Origin: Brevundimonas halotolerans
GTDB lineage: Bacteria; Pseudomonadota; Alphaproteobacteria; Caulobacterales; Caulobacteraceae
Assembly: GCF_003730275.1 (NCBI RefSeq)
Contig: NZ_QTTA01000005.1
Span: 1 to 64,000 of the forward strand
Reading direction: 5' to 3'
DNA length: 64,000 bases
Part shown: in pieces, positions 18,626-28,459 of the stretch
Layout: every line of letters begins with the position of its first letter
Numbering within the stretch: the first letter of the stretch is position 1
The notes under the pieces: generated by a model
Told to the model about the DNA's origin: nothing
The model's input: only the letters and a program-made list of their open reading frames with translations
The model's database searches: none
Position numbers and translations under genes: made by a program

Positions 18626-19435
18626 CTATCCGGCCTTCTTCAGACCCTCGACCGGCTTCGGCAGGGCGAGGAGTTGGCCGATTGGTGCGGCGACGCTCGC
18701 CTTGGTGGTTCCACCTTGCGCCAGGGTGACCTCCAGCGCGCCGACGGCCACGACCAGTCGACTGTCGGCGACCTTGAGCGCCAGCGCCTTGAGCGTCTCG
18801 GCCTGCTGTCGGATGGAGCGCACCGCCTGGGGCGGATCGTTGTCGAACTGATCCAGCGCCGCCGCCAGAATCTTCATGGCCTGGTCGCGGATGGCGATGG
18901 CTTCCGCCTCCGCGCCCATGGGCCGGTCGCTCTTGCGCTTGCTCGGTCCGGTATATTCGCCCGAGTTGAAACGCCGACGGTCCGGACCGACATAGCTGAC
19001 ACCTTCGACCCAGTCCCGGGGCTTCAACGCCACATTCTCGACCCGCTTGATCAAATCGGCACTGGTGAAGGGTTTGCGCAGAAACTCATGAACGCCCACG
19101 TCGCGCGCGCCCTTGATGGTCGTGGCCGTCGCCTCGGACGTCACCATGATCACCGGCACCCGCCGACAGGCCATGTGCGACCGACGCAGGGTTCGCGTGA
19201 AGCTCTCACCATCCAGCTGAGGTCCTGACCGCTCGGTGAAGATCAGACCCGGATCCAGTGCCCCGGCCACCTGAAGCCCGCGCGCCTCCGTGGCCTCGAC
19301 CACCACCTCGCGCGCGCCCAGACTCTTCATCAGATCGGTGATCAGACGTGCAGCATGGGCATTGGGGTCAATGATCAGCACCCGGCCGACAGTAGGCTCA
19401 AGACGCGCCAGAAATCGTCTGTCGGGAATCAGCAC
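18626..19435 (-). CDS. Atypical receiver-domain protein (pseudo-receiver) with C-terminal extension
   Basis: 269 residues. Residues about 15-135 form a CheY-like receiver: VGRVLIIDPNAHAARLITDL, the beta-3 end LIFTERSGPQLDGESF, VPVIMVTSEAT and the conserved Lys in EFLRKPFTSADLIKRV. The usual phospho-acceptor Asp at the end of beta-3 is absent (TER instead of xDx) and the acidic pair near the start is reduced to one Asp. The C-terminal half contains YVGPDRRRFNSGEYTG and a helical region without DNA-binding motif. It may work without phosphorylation. No cognate kinase is adjacent. Confidence 0.75.
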   Translation of the reverse strand: MLIPDRRFLARLEPTVGRVLIIDPNAHAARLITDLMKSLGAREVVVEATEARGLQVAGALDPGLIFTERSGPQLDGESFTRTLRRSHMACRRVPVIMVTSEATATTIKGARDVGVHEFLRKPFTSADLIKRVENVALKPRDWVEGVSYVGPDRRRFNSGEYTGPSKRKSDRPMGAEAEAIAIRDQAMKILAAALDQFDNDPPQAVRSIRQQAETLKALALKVADSRLVVAVGALEVTLAQGGTTKASVAAPIGQLLALPKPVEGLKKAG

Positions 19436-19483
19436 GCAGGGACCTCGCGAAACGAACCCCCCATACCTAGCCGGAACGCGTTA

Positions 19484-19507
19484 AAGTCCCATTGAAATGC
19501 GGGACTT
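19484..19507 (-). terminator. Possible weak terminator after purA
   Basis: On the minus strand AAGTCCC, a 10-base loop and GGGACTT are followed by TAACG. The 7-bp stem lies just past the purA stop, but its U-tract is short, so efficiency is doubtful. Confidence 0.35.
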
Positions 19508-19511
19508 GCCT

Positions 19512-20804
19512 TCAGCCGTGGAAGGGGTCCTGCATCAGGATGGTGTCGTCCCGCTCCGGGCTGGTCGACAGAAGGGCCACGGGCGCCCCGATCATCTCCT
19601 CGATCCGCCGCACATATTTGATCGCCGCCGCCGGCAGGTCCTTCCACGAGCGCGCGCCCTGGGTGCTTTCCGACCAGCCCTCGACCGCCTCATAGATCGG
19701 CTCGACCTCAGCCTGGGCCTTCAGTCCGGCGGGCAGATAGTCCAGCGTCTCGCCACCGACCCGATAGCCCGTGCAGATGTTCAGTGTCTCAAAGCCGTCC
19801 AGCACATCCAGCTTGGTCAGGGCGATCCCGTGCATGCCGTTGATAGCGATCGACTGACGCACCAGCACCGCATCGAACCAGCCACAGCGCCGCGGGCGAC
19901 CTGTCACCGTACCGAACTCCCGGCCGCGATCTGCGATCCGACGGCCATCCTCGTCGAACAGTTCCGTCGGGAACGGCCCTTCGCCGACGCGGGTCGTATA
20001 GGCCTTCACGATGCCGAGCACATAGCCGACCGAGCGCGGCCCGAGACCCGAGCCCGCCGCCGCCTGGCCCGCAACCGTGTTCGAGCTGGTCACATAGGGA
20101 TAGGTGCCGTGGTCCACGTCCAGCAGCGACCCCTGCGCGCCCTCGAACAGGATCCGCTTTCCGTCGCGGTGGGCCTGATCCAGCAGCCGCCACACGGGCT
20201 GGCCCGCATATTTCAGGACCTCGGGGGCGATGGCCAGCAGATCGGCCTTCAATGCCGGCACATCCACTTCCGGCAGGCCCAGACCCTTCCGCAGCGCATT
20301 GTGGTGCGCCAGCAGGCGGTCGATCTTGGCATCCAGCGCATCGGGATCGGTCAGGTCGCCGACGCGGATCGCCCGCCGCCCGACCTTATCCTCATAGGCC
20401 GGACCGATGCCGCGCCCGGTCGTACCGATCTTGGTGGTGCCCGCCTGGGCCTCGCGCGCCTGATCCAGATCCCGGTGCAGCGGCAGGATCAGACAGGCGG
20501 TCTCGGCAATGGTCAGCAGCTCGGCGGTGATCTTGACGCCCTGGGCCTCGATCCGCGCAATCTCGTCGCGCAGCGCCCACGGGTCGATCACCACGCCATT
20601 GCCGATCACGGACGGCTTGCCCTGCACCACGCCCGACGGCAGCAGGCTCAGCTTGTAGGTGACATCACCGACGACCAGGGTGTGACCGGCATTGTGACCA
20701 CCCTGAAACCGCACGACCCAGTCGGCCCGGTTCGACAGCCAGTCGACGATCTTGCCTTTGCCCTCGTCGCCCCACTGGGCTCCGACCACCGTCACATTCG
20801 CCAA
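19512..20804 (-). CDS. purA: Adenylosuccinate synthetase
   Basis: 430 residues. Makes adenylosuccinate from IMP, aspartate and GTP. The N-terminal catalytic loop [19 protein letters not shown], the IMP/Mg loop [33 protein letters not shown] and the C-terminal aspartate-binding area with [18 protein letters not shown] are all intact. It lies 74 bases downstream of serC on the same strand. A pseudo-receiver gene follows. Confidence 0.96.
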   Translation of the reverse strand: MANVTVVGAQWGDEGKGKIVDWLSNRADWVVRFQGGHNAGHTLVVGDVTYKLSLLPSGVVQGKPSVIGNGVVIDPWALRDEIARIEAQGVKITAELLTIAETACLILPLHRDLDQAREAQAGTTKIGTTGRGIGPAYEDKVGRRAIRVGDLTDPDALDAKIDRLLAHHNALRKGLGLPEVDVPALKADLLAIAPEVLKYAGQPVWRLLDQAHRDGKRILFEGAQGSLLDVDHGTYPYVTSSNTVAGQAAAGSGLGPRSVGYVLGIVKAYTTRVGEGPFPTELFDEDGRRIADRGREFGTVTGRPRRCGWFDAVLVRQSIAINGMHGIALTKLDVLDGFETLNICTGYRVGGETLDYLPAGLKAQAEVEPIYEAVEGWSESTQGARSWKDLPAAAIKYVRRIEEMIGAPVALLSTSPERDDTILMQDPFHG

Positions 20805-20878
20805 GGGTCACTCTCCGCTTCCAACGCGGGCCGAGCCTATAGCCGGGGAATCGTCCGGTGTCGCCTCAAGTCCGGCGA

Positions 20879-22036
20879 TTATTCAGCGATTGCCGTCGCA
20901 AACGCCCAGTCCAGCCAAGGGGTCAGAGCTTCGATGTCGGCCGTGTCCACCGTACACCCGCACCAGACGCGCAGGCCCGCCGGCGCATTGCGGTGCCCCT
21001 CCACATCAAAGGCGGCCCCCTCAGCTTCCAGCAGCGCCTTCATCCGCATCACCAGGTCGCGACGGCGCTCTTCGTCCATCGTCACGACGCGGGGGTCAAC
21101 GATCTTCAGACAGACCGAGGTGGTCGAGCGCGTCCCCGGTTCCTCGGCCAGCCAGTCGATCCAGTCCGTCCGATCCACCCAGGCGTCCAGCACCGCCGCA
21201 TTGGCCTCGGTCCGAGCAATAAGGGTCTTCAGCCCGCCCACGCGCCCGGCCCACGCAAGGGCGTCGATCCAGTCCTCGATCGTCAGGACGGAAAAGGTGT
21301 TGATCATCGATCCGGTCGCCAGCGCCCGGTCGAATCCCTTGTCGTTCCGTAGCCTCAAAACCTTGGGCACCGGGCGGGGCGGTACAAATCCGTCCAGCCG
21401 CGCAATGGCCCGGGGCGACAGAGCCGCCACCCCCAGCCCCGCCTCACCGCCCAGCGCCTTCTGGAAGCTGAAGGTCACCACATCCAGCCGTTCCCACGGC
21501 AGGGCCATGGCAAAGGCCGCCGAGGTCGCGTCACAGATCACCAGCCCCTCCCGGTCCGTCGCGATCCAGTCCGCACCGGGCGCGCAAACGCCCGAGGTCG
21601 TGCCATTCCACGGAAAGACCAGATCGGCCTTCGGATCGACGCGGCTTACATCCGGGAACCGGCCCCACGGCGCTTCCAGGATCTCGGGCTCCAGACCCAG
21701 ATGATCGCGCACATCGGTGGCCCAGACCTTGCCGAAATTCTCGAAAGCCATGACCTGTACCGGTCGCTCGCCCAGCAGGTTCCACAGCGCCGCTTCCACC
21801 GCCCCCGTGTCCGAGCCGGGCACATAGACCAGCGACCAGTCGTCCGGCACCTCCAGCACCGTTCGCGTCAGCGTCAGCCCCTCGGCAAAGCGCGCCACCA
21901 CCTCGGGCGCCCGGATGCCCCGGCCCAGCAGATCAGTCGGCAGGGCCTCGATCGCCCACCCCGGGCGCTTGGCCGTCGGCCCCGCCGAAAACCACGGCCG
22001 TTGCGGCTTCACCTTAGGCCGTTCCACGCCGGTCAC
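20879..22036 (-). CDS. serC: Phosphoserine aminotransferase
   Basis: 385 residues, starting GVERPKVKPQRPWFSAGPTA. PLP-dependent, converts phosphohydroxypyruvate and glutamate to phosphoserine. The PLP Lys is in VVTFSFQKALGGEAGLGVAA, and the phosphate-binding region WAIEALPTDLLGRG is present. Length and sequence fit the TIGR01365 alphaproteobacterial SerC type. It overlaps the upstream DnaJ-like gene by four bases. serA, which often follows serC in related genomes, is not present between serC and purA. Confidence 0.92.
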   Translation of the reverse strand: MTGVERPKVKPQRPWFSAGPTAKRPGWAIEALPTDLLGRGIRAPEVVARFAEGLTLTRTVLEVPDDWSLVYVPGSDTGAVEAALWNLLGERPVQVMAFENFGKVWATDVRDHLGLEPEILEAPWGRFPDVSRVDPKADLVFPWNGTTSGVCAPGADWIATDREGLVICDATSAAFAMALPWERLDVVTFSFQKALGGEAGLGVAALSPRAIARLDGFVPPRPVPKVLRLRNDKGFDRALATGSMINTFSVLTIEDWIDALAWAGRVGGLKTLIARTEANAAVLDAWVDRTDWIDWLAEEPGTRSTTSVCLKIVDPRVVTMDEERRRDLVMRMKALLEAEGAAFDVEGHRNAPAGLRVWCGCTVDTADIEALTPWLDWAFATAIAE

Positions 22037-22929
22037 AGGGCACGCTTTCGCAGTGCCTCGGCCGCCCTGGTCAGCTCCGGCACATCCTCGCCCGGCAACT
22101 GGATCATCAGCCGCACCTTCAGGTCGCCGCGCCGGCCGCCGGCAAAGGCGCCCTTGCCCTTCAGCCGCATCATCTGGCCCGAGTTCGATCCCTTCGGCAC
22201 CGTCAGATTGACCACGCCGTCCGGTGTCCGCACGGCCACCTTGCCGCCCAGCACCGCATCCGACAGCGGCACGGCCAGATCCATGGTCAGGTCCGCGCCA
22301 TCGCGCTGGTAAAGCGCATGCGACGCGATCTTCAACTCGATCAGGGCGTCTCCGGCCGGACCACCGCGCGGCGAGGGCACGCCCTGCCCCTTCAGCCGGA
22401 TCATCTGACCGTCGTCGGCGCCCTTGGGGATCGTCACATCCAGCGTCCGTCCGTCCGAGAACTGGATACGCCGGGTCGAGCCCTGGATGGAGTCCTCCAG
22501 ACTGATCTCCAGACTGGCCCGGACGTCCTGGCCCCGCGCGGGCCCACGGGCAGCTCCGCCCCGGGGCCGTGCGCCTCCACCGCCGAACATGCCGCCAAAG
22601 ATGTCTTCCAGATCGATGTCGTCGAAGGTCGTGCGGGCGCCACCACCGCCAAACCCGCCACCGGGAGTGCCGCCCGCGCCGCCCCGGAACCCCCGGTACT
22701 GCTCACGACCGTCAGCATCGATCTCGCCCCGGTCGAACTTGGCGCGCTTCTCGGCATCGCCCAGCAGGTCAAAGGCTGCTGTGATCCGCTTGAACCGGTC
22801 CTCGGCCGCCGCGTCGCCCGGGTTCTTGTCGGGGTGAAAATCCTTGGCCAGCTTGCGAAAGGCCTTCTTGATTTCATCCGCGCTCGCGCCCCGGGACACA
22901 CCCAGTTCCTGATAGGGGTCGCCTGCCAC
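22033..22929 (-). CDS. CbpA-like DnaJ co-chaperone
   Basis: 298 residues. J domain at about 1-70 with YQELGVSRGASADEIKKAFR and HPDKNPGDAAAEDRF (the HPD motif that stimulates DnaK). A Gly/Phe-rich linker follows at about 75-125. The C-terminal substrate-binding domains show VTIPKGADDGQMIRLKGQG and LTVPKGSNSGQMMRLKGKG. There is no zinc-finger cluster, so it belongs with CbpA/DjlA-type co-chaperones rather than DnaJ proper. It is upstream of serC in transcription, with a 4-base overlap. Confidence 0.9.
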   Translation of the reverse strand: MAGDPYQELGVSRGASADEIKKAFRKLAKDFHPDKNPGDAAAEDRFKRITAAFDLLGDAEKRAKFDRGEIDADGREQYRGFRGGAGGTPGGGFGGGGARTTFDDIDLEDIFGGMFGGGGARPRGGAARGPARGQDVRASLEISLEDSIQGSTRRIQFSDGRTLDVTIPKGADDGQMIRLKGQGVPSPRGGPAGDALIELKIASHALYQRDGADLTMDLAVPLSDAVLGGKVAVRTPDGVVNLTVPKGSNSGQMMRLKGKGAFAGGRRGDLKVRLMIQLPGEDVPELTRAAEALRKRAL

Positions 22930-22965
22930 GGTTGATCATCGCTCCTGATAGCTCAAGGCCATCAG

Positions 22966-25900
22966 TTAGGGCATGCCACCGCCTTCGCAAAGGGCCGTAA
23001 CCGCTTCCGGCCCCCAGAGGCCGTGGATTGACACCTGCGACACGGCAAAGCGCGCCCCCTCGCACCCGCCCGGGAAGTCGGCCACCCGATCCGCTTCGGA
23101 ATACAGCCACTCTGTGCCTGCGACCTCGACCGCGCGCCGCTCGGCGTCACCGTCCAGAATCCGCACCCGGAACCGCAGGGGATCAACCGGCTCCGGTTCC
23201 CCCTCCCAGCTGTCACCGCCGACACGCGTCCGCGCGATCCAGCCCAAGGCCAGACCGGCGTCCGTCGACCGCACCGTCAGATGCACCGGCCGCCAGGGCC
23301 GCTCTGCCCGCCCCGTCAGGACATGGGTCAGCTCGCTTACGAACGGGCCCGACGGCACCGCACCCCCGGCTCCGGCCCGCCACAGCAGCGGCAGGCCGTA
23401 TTCCTCCCGCATCGGTCCCAGCTCGACCAGACTGTCATCCAGAAACACGACGGCTGCCCCGGTTGCCGCGTCGGCCTCCGCCTCGGGCTCGCCGCCGCCC
23501 TGCCCGCGCAACAGCCCGCTCAGCCGCCAGACGTCCCCGCCGACCAGTTCCGCCGTTCGGTACTGGATCACTTCCCATCCGGCCCCGGTCTCGACCGCCA
23601 CCGCATTGGCCCCGGCCAGCACCGCCAGCGCCTCACGGCTTTCGGGCGACCGCCCTTCGATCTGCACCGTCAGGGCGGCCATCTCGTCCCAACGTCCACA
23701 GACGCCGGAGGTCAGAGGTTCGGTCAGTGAGCCCACACTCGCCGGGCCACGCGCCACCCCGCGCAGGGTCTGGCTCAGGGCGTCCGGCCCCGCCGTCACC
23801 GCATGCCGCGACCAGGGATCAACTGCGACCGCCGCCACGACGCCGCCCTCCGACCGCCCGACCAGCGGCGGCAGTTCCAGAATCCGCATCCACGGCGCCC
23901 CCGCCGGCCCCAAGCGATCCGGCAGCCGCCAGACCGGCGTCCCGTCCTCGATCTCCGTCACCGGGACCGGCACCAGCACCGCCCGCGCCGCCTCGTCCAC
24001 GGCGATGCGCTCCACGCGCCACAGATCGTCCTCGTCGACCATCTGCACTCGATCTCCCGGCTCAAGCATCAGCGCCTGCAGCGGGCCCAGCGTCAGCGTC
24101 CGGCGCTCCACCCCCTCCAGCCCCGCCGCCACCCGTGCCGCGAACCGCCGCGCCTGTGCCTCGTCACAGACGGCGGGCAAATCGACGTCCAGCCCCGCGA
24201 CCGCATCGCCTCCTTGGTCCCGGCTCAGCGTCACCGATCCGGTCTGATAGTCATCTGCCAGGTTCAGATACCGCACCCGTACCCGATCGGGGTTCTCGTC
24301 CACCGTGTGATCGCGGACTTCGGCACCCCCTTCGTCCGGCAAGGCCAGACCCTGCGGATCGATCGTCACCACCGGGCCATCGTCGTCGGCCCTCAGCGTC
24401 AGCTGACCACCCGCTTCGCTGACCACCAGGCCGAGTCCAGCGACCAGCGGGCCCAGTGCCTCCCGCACGCTCATCGGACGGTCGACCACATAGCCCTCGA
24501 TCCGGTCCCGCACAGGCCCGATCACCGGCTCCTCCTCCGGCCCGATCCGTCCCGCCAGATCGGCCAGCAGGCCTTCGGTCTCGCCCAGAAGCCGTCCGTT
24601 CAGCCAGTGACCGGTGTCCCATGCCGGAGCATCGGCCCACAGCTCCGGTCGCCCCGGAAACGCCGGCCACGGCCGCGCGTCCCAGCACCAGGCATCGGCC
24701 CCCTCCACCATCCGCCCGCCATAGACACCCGACACCGGATTGGCCGCGCTGTCGTCCAGATGGTTCAGCACGGCCTCCAGCGCCCGGCGCTGCATCCGGT
24801 CATCCCGCGCGCCGCTGGACCCGGGCGGCAGCGCGCTCTCGGCGCTCTTCGGATCCTGAAACAGATTGGGGGCATTGCCGCCTCGGTCGACCGCCGCACA
24901 GCCGAACTCGGTCAGCCGGATCGGCTTCATGCCCGGCACCCAGGCGGTCGGGCTGGTCGACCTCGCCCCGCCGGGCCGATCATGGTGCGCATGGCTCCAC
25001 CAGCCCTTCAGATCCTTGGCCCGGAACACCCAGTCCTCGCCGTGGGCCAGATCGGCAATCGGCGTCCGCACCTGTCCCGCCCGGTCCGCCTCATCGGCAT
25101 AGAACCAGTCGAAATGCTCCCCACCGGCCATCTGCATCGCCAGATAGGCCGGGTCATCCGGCCCCTCATAGCTCGCCGCGTCCAGCCCGCCGTCGCCCGC
25201 GCGCCAGTCCCCCAGCGGCGGGTACCAGTCGATGCCGACATAATCGAGCGCCAGATCGGCCCACAGCGGATCGAGGTGAAACATCACATCGCCGGAGCCA
25301 TCGTCCGGCCGATGCCCGGAATATTCGGACCAGTCCGCCGCATAGGACAGGGCGACCCCCGGTCCGACGATCGCCCGGCATTCGGCCAGCAGATCGCGAA
25401 AGGCCGCGACCGCCGGATAGCCGCCGCCCGCGTCCCGACTGGTCGTCAGCCCGCGCATCTCCGAGCCGATCAGCAGGCCATCGGCCCCCGTCTCTGCCGC
25501 CAGCGCCGCATAGTGGCGCGCCAGGCGCCGCAGGCCCCAGCCGTCCGCTGTACCAAACACCGCCGCGACATCGGCCCCCGCCGTCGCCGGTTCATCCGCC
25601 ACGATCCGCCCGCGCCAGGGATAGGCCGCCTGCTCCACCCCGCCAAAAGGATCGCTCAGGCCATTGCCCGGCGGTATGTCCATGAAGACGAACGGATACA
25701 GCGTTACCTCCAGCCCCCGCGCCTTCAGCTCCGCTACCGCCTGCCGCACGGCGTCGTCCGAAGGCGTCCCGCCATAGGCCGGAGCCCCGCCAACCTCGCT
25801 CACCAGATGCGCGCTCGCACGGTCCAGACCTGCCACCGACCAGTCCATCGGCACCGTCGGCTTGTCGCGCCGCTCCACCCCCGGTCGGATCCTGCAGTGC

Positions 25901-26727
25901 CCGGCCCTCAGGTCCGTCCCGAACCAGCCGATCACCAGGCTGACCCGCTTCAGGTTCGGACAGGCCGCCGTCAGCTGGTCCAGCGAGACGATCAGGTCCG
26001 GCCGCCCCTCGGCCGAGGCCACATTCTCCACCTCGGTCCGGGTCAGGCCCGCACGTCGCACCACAGGCTCGGTGGCCAGCACGAATTCCCCCGCTCCGGG
26101 GATCAGGCATACCCCCTCCAGCCGGTCCTCCAGCGCCGCCGCCCCGCCCGTCGGTCGCCGAAACACCTCGAACGCCAGCTGCGGCACGCGATTGCCGAAC
26201 GCCGCCAGCGGCAGGTCCTCGAACACCACATAGGCCGTCCCGCGATAGGCGGGGGCCGCGCCCGCCCCCTCGACCGCCTCGATCAGCGGATCGGGCATCT
26301 GGTCCTCGGTCCCCCGATGGATACGCAGCGTCGCACCGGCCCGGTCCAGTGGTTGCCCGTCGGCCCAGATGCGCCCGATCCCGTCGATCGGCCCCTCACA
26401 GACCGCGACGGCAAAGCTCAACGAATAGGCATAGGACTCCGTGCGCGGCCCACCCTTGCCGCCGCCCTGCTCATGCCGCTGTTCCAGAAACCGCGCCGCC
26501 CAGATCACCTGACCCGTCACGCGTGCCCGCCCCAGCACCAGCGCCATCGGCGCCCCCTCGGCGGTCGACTGCAGGCGGATCGCTTCCAGCCTCGGGCCCA
26601 CCTGTCGCGCCGGCCCCAGACTGGCCACCAGCCGCTGGTCCAGCATGCCGCCCAGCGCCCGGCCGATGGCCTGCCCGACGCCCCCGCCCAGAGCCTGGCC
26701 CAGTCCTCCCAGTACGGCCTGCGCCAT
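22966..26727 (-). CDS. GTA host-specificity/baseplate protein, TIM-barrel (RcGTA gp15-like)
   Basis: 1253 residues, the largest gene in the cluster. It begins MAQAVLGGLGQALGGGVGQA, typical of GTA and lambdoid tail-tip proteins. The middle part carries the glycoside-hydrolase-like TIM barrel (DWSEYSGHRPDDGSGDVMFH, LDYVGIDWYPPLGDW, TEFGCAAVDRGGNAPNLFQD). The C-terminal third is the phage tail tip domain. In GTAs this protein forms the megatron at the tip and contacts the recipient. It lies last in the operon, 17 bases after gp14. Confidence 0.93.
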   Translation of the reverse strand: MAQAVLGGLGQALGGGVGQAIGRALGGMLDQRLVASLGPARQVGPRLEAIRLQSTAEGAPMALVLGRARVTGQVIWAARFLEQRHEQGGGKGGPRTESYAYSLSFAVAVCEGPIDGIGRIWADGQPLDRAGATLRIHRGTEDQMPDPLIEAVEGAGAAPAYRGTAYVVFEDLPLAAFGNRVPQLAFEVFRRPTGGAAALEDRLEGVCLIPGAGEFVLATEPVVRRAGLTRTEVENVASAEGRPDLIVSLDQLTAACPNLKRVSLVIGWFGTDLRAGHCRIRPGVERRDKPTVPMDWSVAGLDRASAHLVSEVGGAPAYGGTPSDDAVRQAVAELKARGLEVTLYPFVFMDIPPGNGLSDPFGGVEQAAYPWRGRIVADEPATAGADVAAVFGTADGWGLRRLARHYAALAAETGADGLLIGSEMRGLTTSRDAGGGYPAVAAFRDLLAECRAIVGPGVALSYAADWSEYSGHRPDDGSGDVMFHLDPLWADLALDYVGIDWYPPLGDWRAGDGGLDAASYEGPDDPAYLAMQMAGGEHFDWFYADEADRAGQVRTPIADLAHGEDWVFRAKDLKGWWSHAHHDRPGGARSTSPTAWVPGMKPIRLTEFGCAAVDRGGNAPNLFQDPKSAESALPPGSSGARDDRMQRRALEAVLNHLDDSAANPVSGVYGGRMVEGADAWCWDARPWPAFPGRPELWADAPAWDTGHWLNGRLLGETEGLLADLAGRIGPEEEPVIGPVRDRIEGYVVDRPMSVREALGPLVAGLGLVVSEAGGQLTLRADDDGPVVTIDPQGLALPDEGGAEVRDHTVDENPDRVRVRYLNLADDYQTGSVTLSRDQGGDAVAGLDVDLPAVCDEAQARRFAARVAAGLEGVERRTLTLGPLQALMLEPGDRVQMVDEDDLWRVERIAVDEAARAVLVPVPVTEIEDGTPVWRLPDRLGPAGAPWMRILELPPLVGRSEGGVVAAVAVDPWSRHAVTAGPDALSQTLRGVARGPASVGSLTEPLTSGVCGRWDEMAALTVQIEGRSPESREALAVLAGANAVAVETGAGWEVIQYRTAELVGGDVWRLSGLLRGQGGGEPEAEADAATGAAVVFLDDSLVELGPMREEYGLPLLWRAGAGGAVPSGPFVSELTHVLTGRAERPWRPVHLTVRSTDAGLALGWIARTRVGGDSWEGEPEPVDPLRFRVRILDGDAERRAVEVAGTEWLYSEADRVADFPGGCEGARFAVSQVSIHGLWGPEAVTALCEGGGMP

Positions 26728-26744
26728 GCTGTCTCCTCACGTTT

Positions 26745-27185
26745 TCAGAATATGCGCTCGGGCCAGGTGAAGGCCACCGCCCGCTTCTTCAGCCACCAGT
26801 CGCCCATCCAGCTCTCGATCACCGACCGGCCCCAATAGGCGTGGATCAGTCGCGGCTCGGGCGGACCGACCGCGCTCAGGATTCCGCAGTGTTTGACCGG
26901 CACATCGGCCCGCATGCGGAACAGCAGGACATCGCCCGGCTGTGCCGCATCCACATCGATCTCGATCAGCCAGCGCCGCGCCGCCATGAGCAGCGTCTCG
27001 GCCCCGCCCGCCTCGGCCCAGTCCGGCGAATAGGGCGGCAGGACCTCGGGCTCCGGCCCGATCACCTCACGCCAGACGCCCCGGATCAGTCCCAGACAGT
27101 CCGCCCCCTCGCCCCTGAAGCTGGCCTGGTGGCGGTAGGGCGTCCCGACCCAGCCTCTGGCGGCCTCCAGTGCTGCCGCCCTCAC
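26745..27185 (-). CDS. GTA NlpC/P60-type peptidase (RcGTA gp14-like)
   Basis: 146 residues. Cell-wall peptidase fold used at the tail tip to open the recipient periplasm. The catalytic Cys is in FRGEGADCLGLIRGVWREV near residue 30 and the His in PVKHCGILSAV near residue 97, with QPGDVLLFRM before it. The N-terminus has the family's GWVGTPYRHQASF. It overlaps gp13 by four bases, so translation is coupled. Confidence 0.92.
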   Translation of the reverse strand: MRAAALEAARGWVGTPYRHQASFRGEGADCLGLIRGVWREVIGPEPEVLPPYSPDWAEAGGAETLLMAARRWLIEIDVDAAQPGDVLLFRMRADVPVKHCGILSAVGPPEPRLIHAYWGRSVIESWMGDWWLKKRAVAFTWPERIF

Positions 27186-27841
27186 CGGCGGCTCCGGCCG
27201 TCATGCCGGCCTCCATCGACAGGGTGCGCAGCAATAAAGTCATCGCCCGGAGTGTCGGGAAAGCCCCGGAAATTGACCCCGTTTCCAAACGTCCCGACGC
27301 AGGTTTCCCAGCGCTTGTCGCAACGCGCACCGGGATGCGCCTCCAGGTCCACCCCGCACCGGCCGTCGCCCAGCCGCGCCTCGCACAGTCGGCCATAGGT
27401 CCGCCCGATCTGCCGATCCAGCGCCGCCAGCGGTCCCTCCAGTTCGACCGTCAACCGGCCGCCTTCGCGCTTCAGGGCGCGGATCCGCCCGACCCACAGC
27501 CGCACCTTCAGGTCCGGCCGCATCCAGTCGACGCGCCACAGCTCGACCCGCGCCCGATCAAACAGACCCGCTCCGATGGCCGCCTCGGTCAGGGCATCGT
27601 CGCCCTCGCCCAGATGGCCCGCCAGCGTCAGGCTGCCGGGTTCGAACCCGGCTTCGCCCTCGCGCGCGCCGGCCTCAAACCCCTCGATCGGGGAACAGGG
27701 GGTGCCGTCCACCGCCAGCACCTGGTCATGATCGGTAAAGCCCAGCGCGACCCCGTCCGCCCGCGTCACCCGCCAGGCATGGCAAAGCGTCGCCGCCCCG
27801 GACTCGATCCGGGCCGCCATCTCTTCGGGAATGTCGCGCAT
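27182..27841 (-). CDS. GTA tail-tip protein, DUF2163 (RcGTA gp13-like)
   Basis: 219 residues. The N-terminal DUF2163 region has TLCHAWRVTRADGVALGFTD and the C-terminal Cys-rich module has CDKRWETCVGTFGNGVNFRG followed by FPDTPGDDF. The Cys motif binds an iron-sulfur cluster in the RcGTA hub protein as reported for this family. The family is usually nearer 290 residues, so this copy is on the short side. It starts three bases after gp12. Confidence 0.9.
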   Translation of the reverse strand: MRDIPEEMAARIESGAATLCHAWRVTRADGVALGFTDHDQVLAVDGTPCSPIEGFEAGAREGEAGFEPGSLTLAGHLGEGDDALTEAAIGAGLFDRARVELWRVDWMRPDLKVRLWVGRIRALKREGGRLTVELEGPLAALDRQIGRTYGRLCEARLGDGRCGVDLEAHPGARCDKRWETCVGTFGNGVNFRGFPDTPGDDFIAAHPVDGGRHDGRSRR

Positions 27842-27844
27842 GGC

Positions 27845-28459
27845 TCAGACCCGGATCTCGATCAGCGGCATGGCCACCATTCGCCCGCTGCCAAAGCTCT
27901 CCAGCGTGATCTCCAGCCGGTCGGCATCGAATCGCACCGGCGTGTCGAACCTGAAGCCGGCAGTGATCTCCGCCCCGTCATCCGGCGCACTCGCAAATGT
28001 CACGACACCGGTCGTGACATCGACGCTCCAACCCTCCGGCGCTTCGATGCCGTCCACAGCAATCCTGACCGATCCCTCGACCGGCTTGGCGATCCGTCTC
28101 AGCGTCCCGCCATAGGCCTTCATCAGCGGGAACTGCGTGGTGACCCCATCCCCTGTGCCGATAGCCTGATCACCCGGGCCGGGCTCCGCTCCGGGCACAC
28201 AGGATTTGAAGTCGGCAAAGTCCCGGAACCGGAATCCGTACAGCCGCCCCTGTCGCGCTTCGAAAAAGGCCGTCAGCGCCGCCATGTCATCCAGCGACCT
28301 CAGCCCCGCCCCGATCAGATACCGCCGCCGACCGCTGGCCCAGGGGGTTGACCGCCGCTCATGGCCGGACGCCAGCGTCACCACCTCCGTCCGCCGCTCC
28401 ACCCCGCCCGTCGACCCGAACGCGAGCCGCACCGGCAAGCTCACCTCATGAAAGCTCAT
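27845..28459 (-). CDS. GTA distal tail protein, DUF2460 (RcGTA gp12-like)
   Basis: 204 residues. DUF2460 motifs GGVERRTEVVTLASGHERRS, YLIGAGLRSLDDMAALTAFF and ARQGRLYGFRFRDFADFKSC are clear. It forms the distal tail ring. The start at 28459 has GGAG about 11 bases before it and overlaps the stop of a 26-codon mini-ORF (ATGA). A near copy of its first 24 bases lies 77 bases upstream, described separately. Confidence 0.92.
   Translation of the reverse strand: MSFHEVSLPVRLAFGSTGGVERRTEVVTLASGHERRSTPWASGRRRYLIGAGLRSLDDMAALTAFFEARQGRLYGFRFRDFADFKSCVPGAEPGPGDQAIGTGDGVTTQFPLMKAYGGTLRRIAKPVEGSVRIAVDGIEAPEGWSVDVTTGVVTFASAPDDGAEITAGFRFDTPVRFDADRLEITLESFGSGRMVAMPLIEIRV

Noticed and set aside
19497..21704. 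735-residue plus-strand frame opposite purA and serC
   Set aside because: Shadow frame; purA and serC on the minus strand have all family motifs.
23803..26838. 1011-residue plus-strand open frame
   Set aside because: It is the shadow of the GTA gp15 gene on the opposite strand, Arg/Pro/His-rich, typical of antisense frames in high-GC coding DNA.
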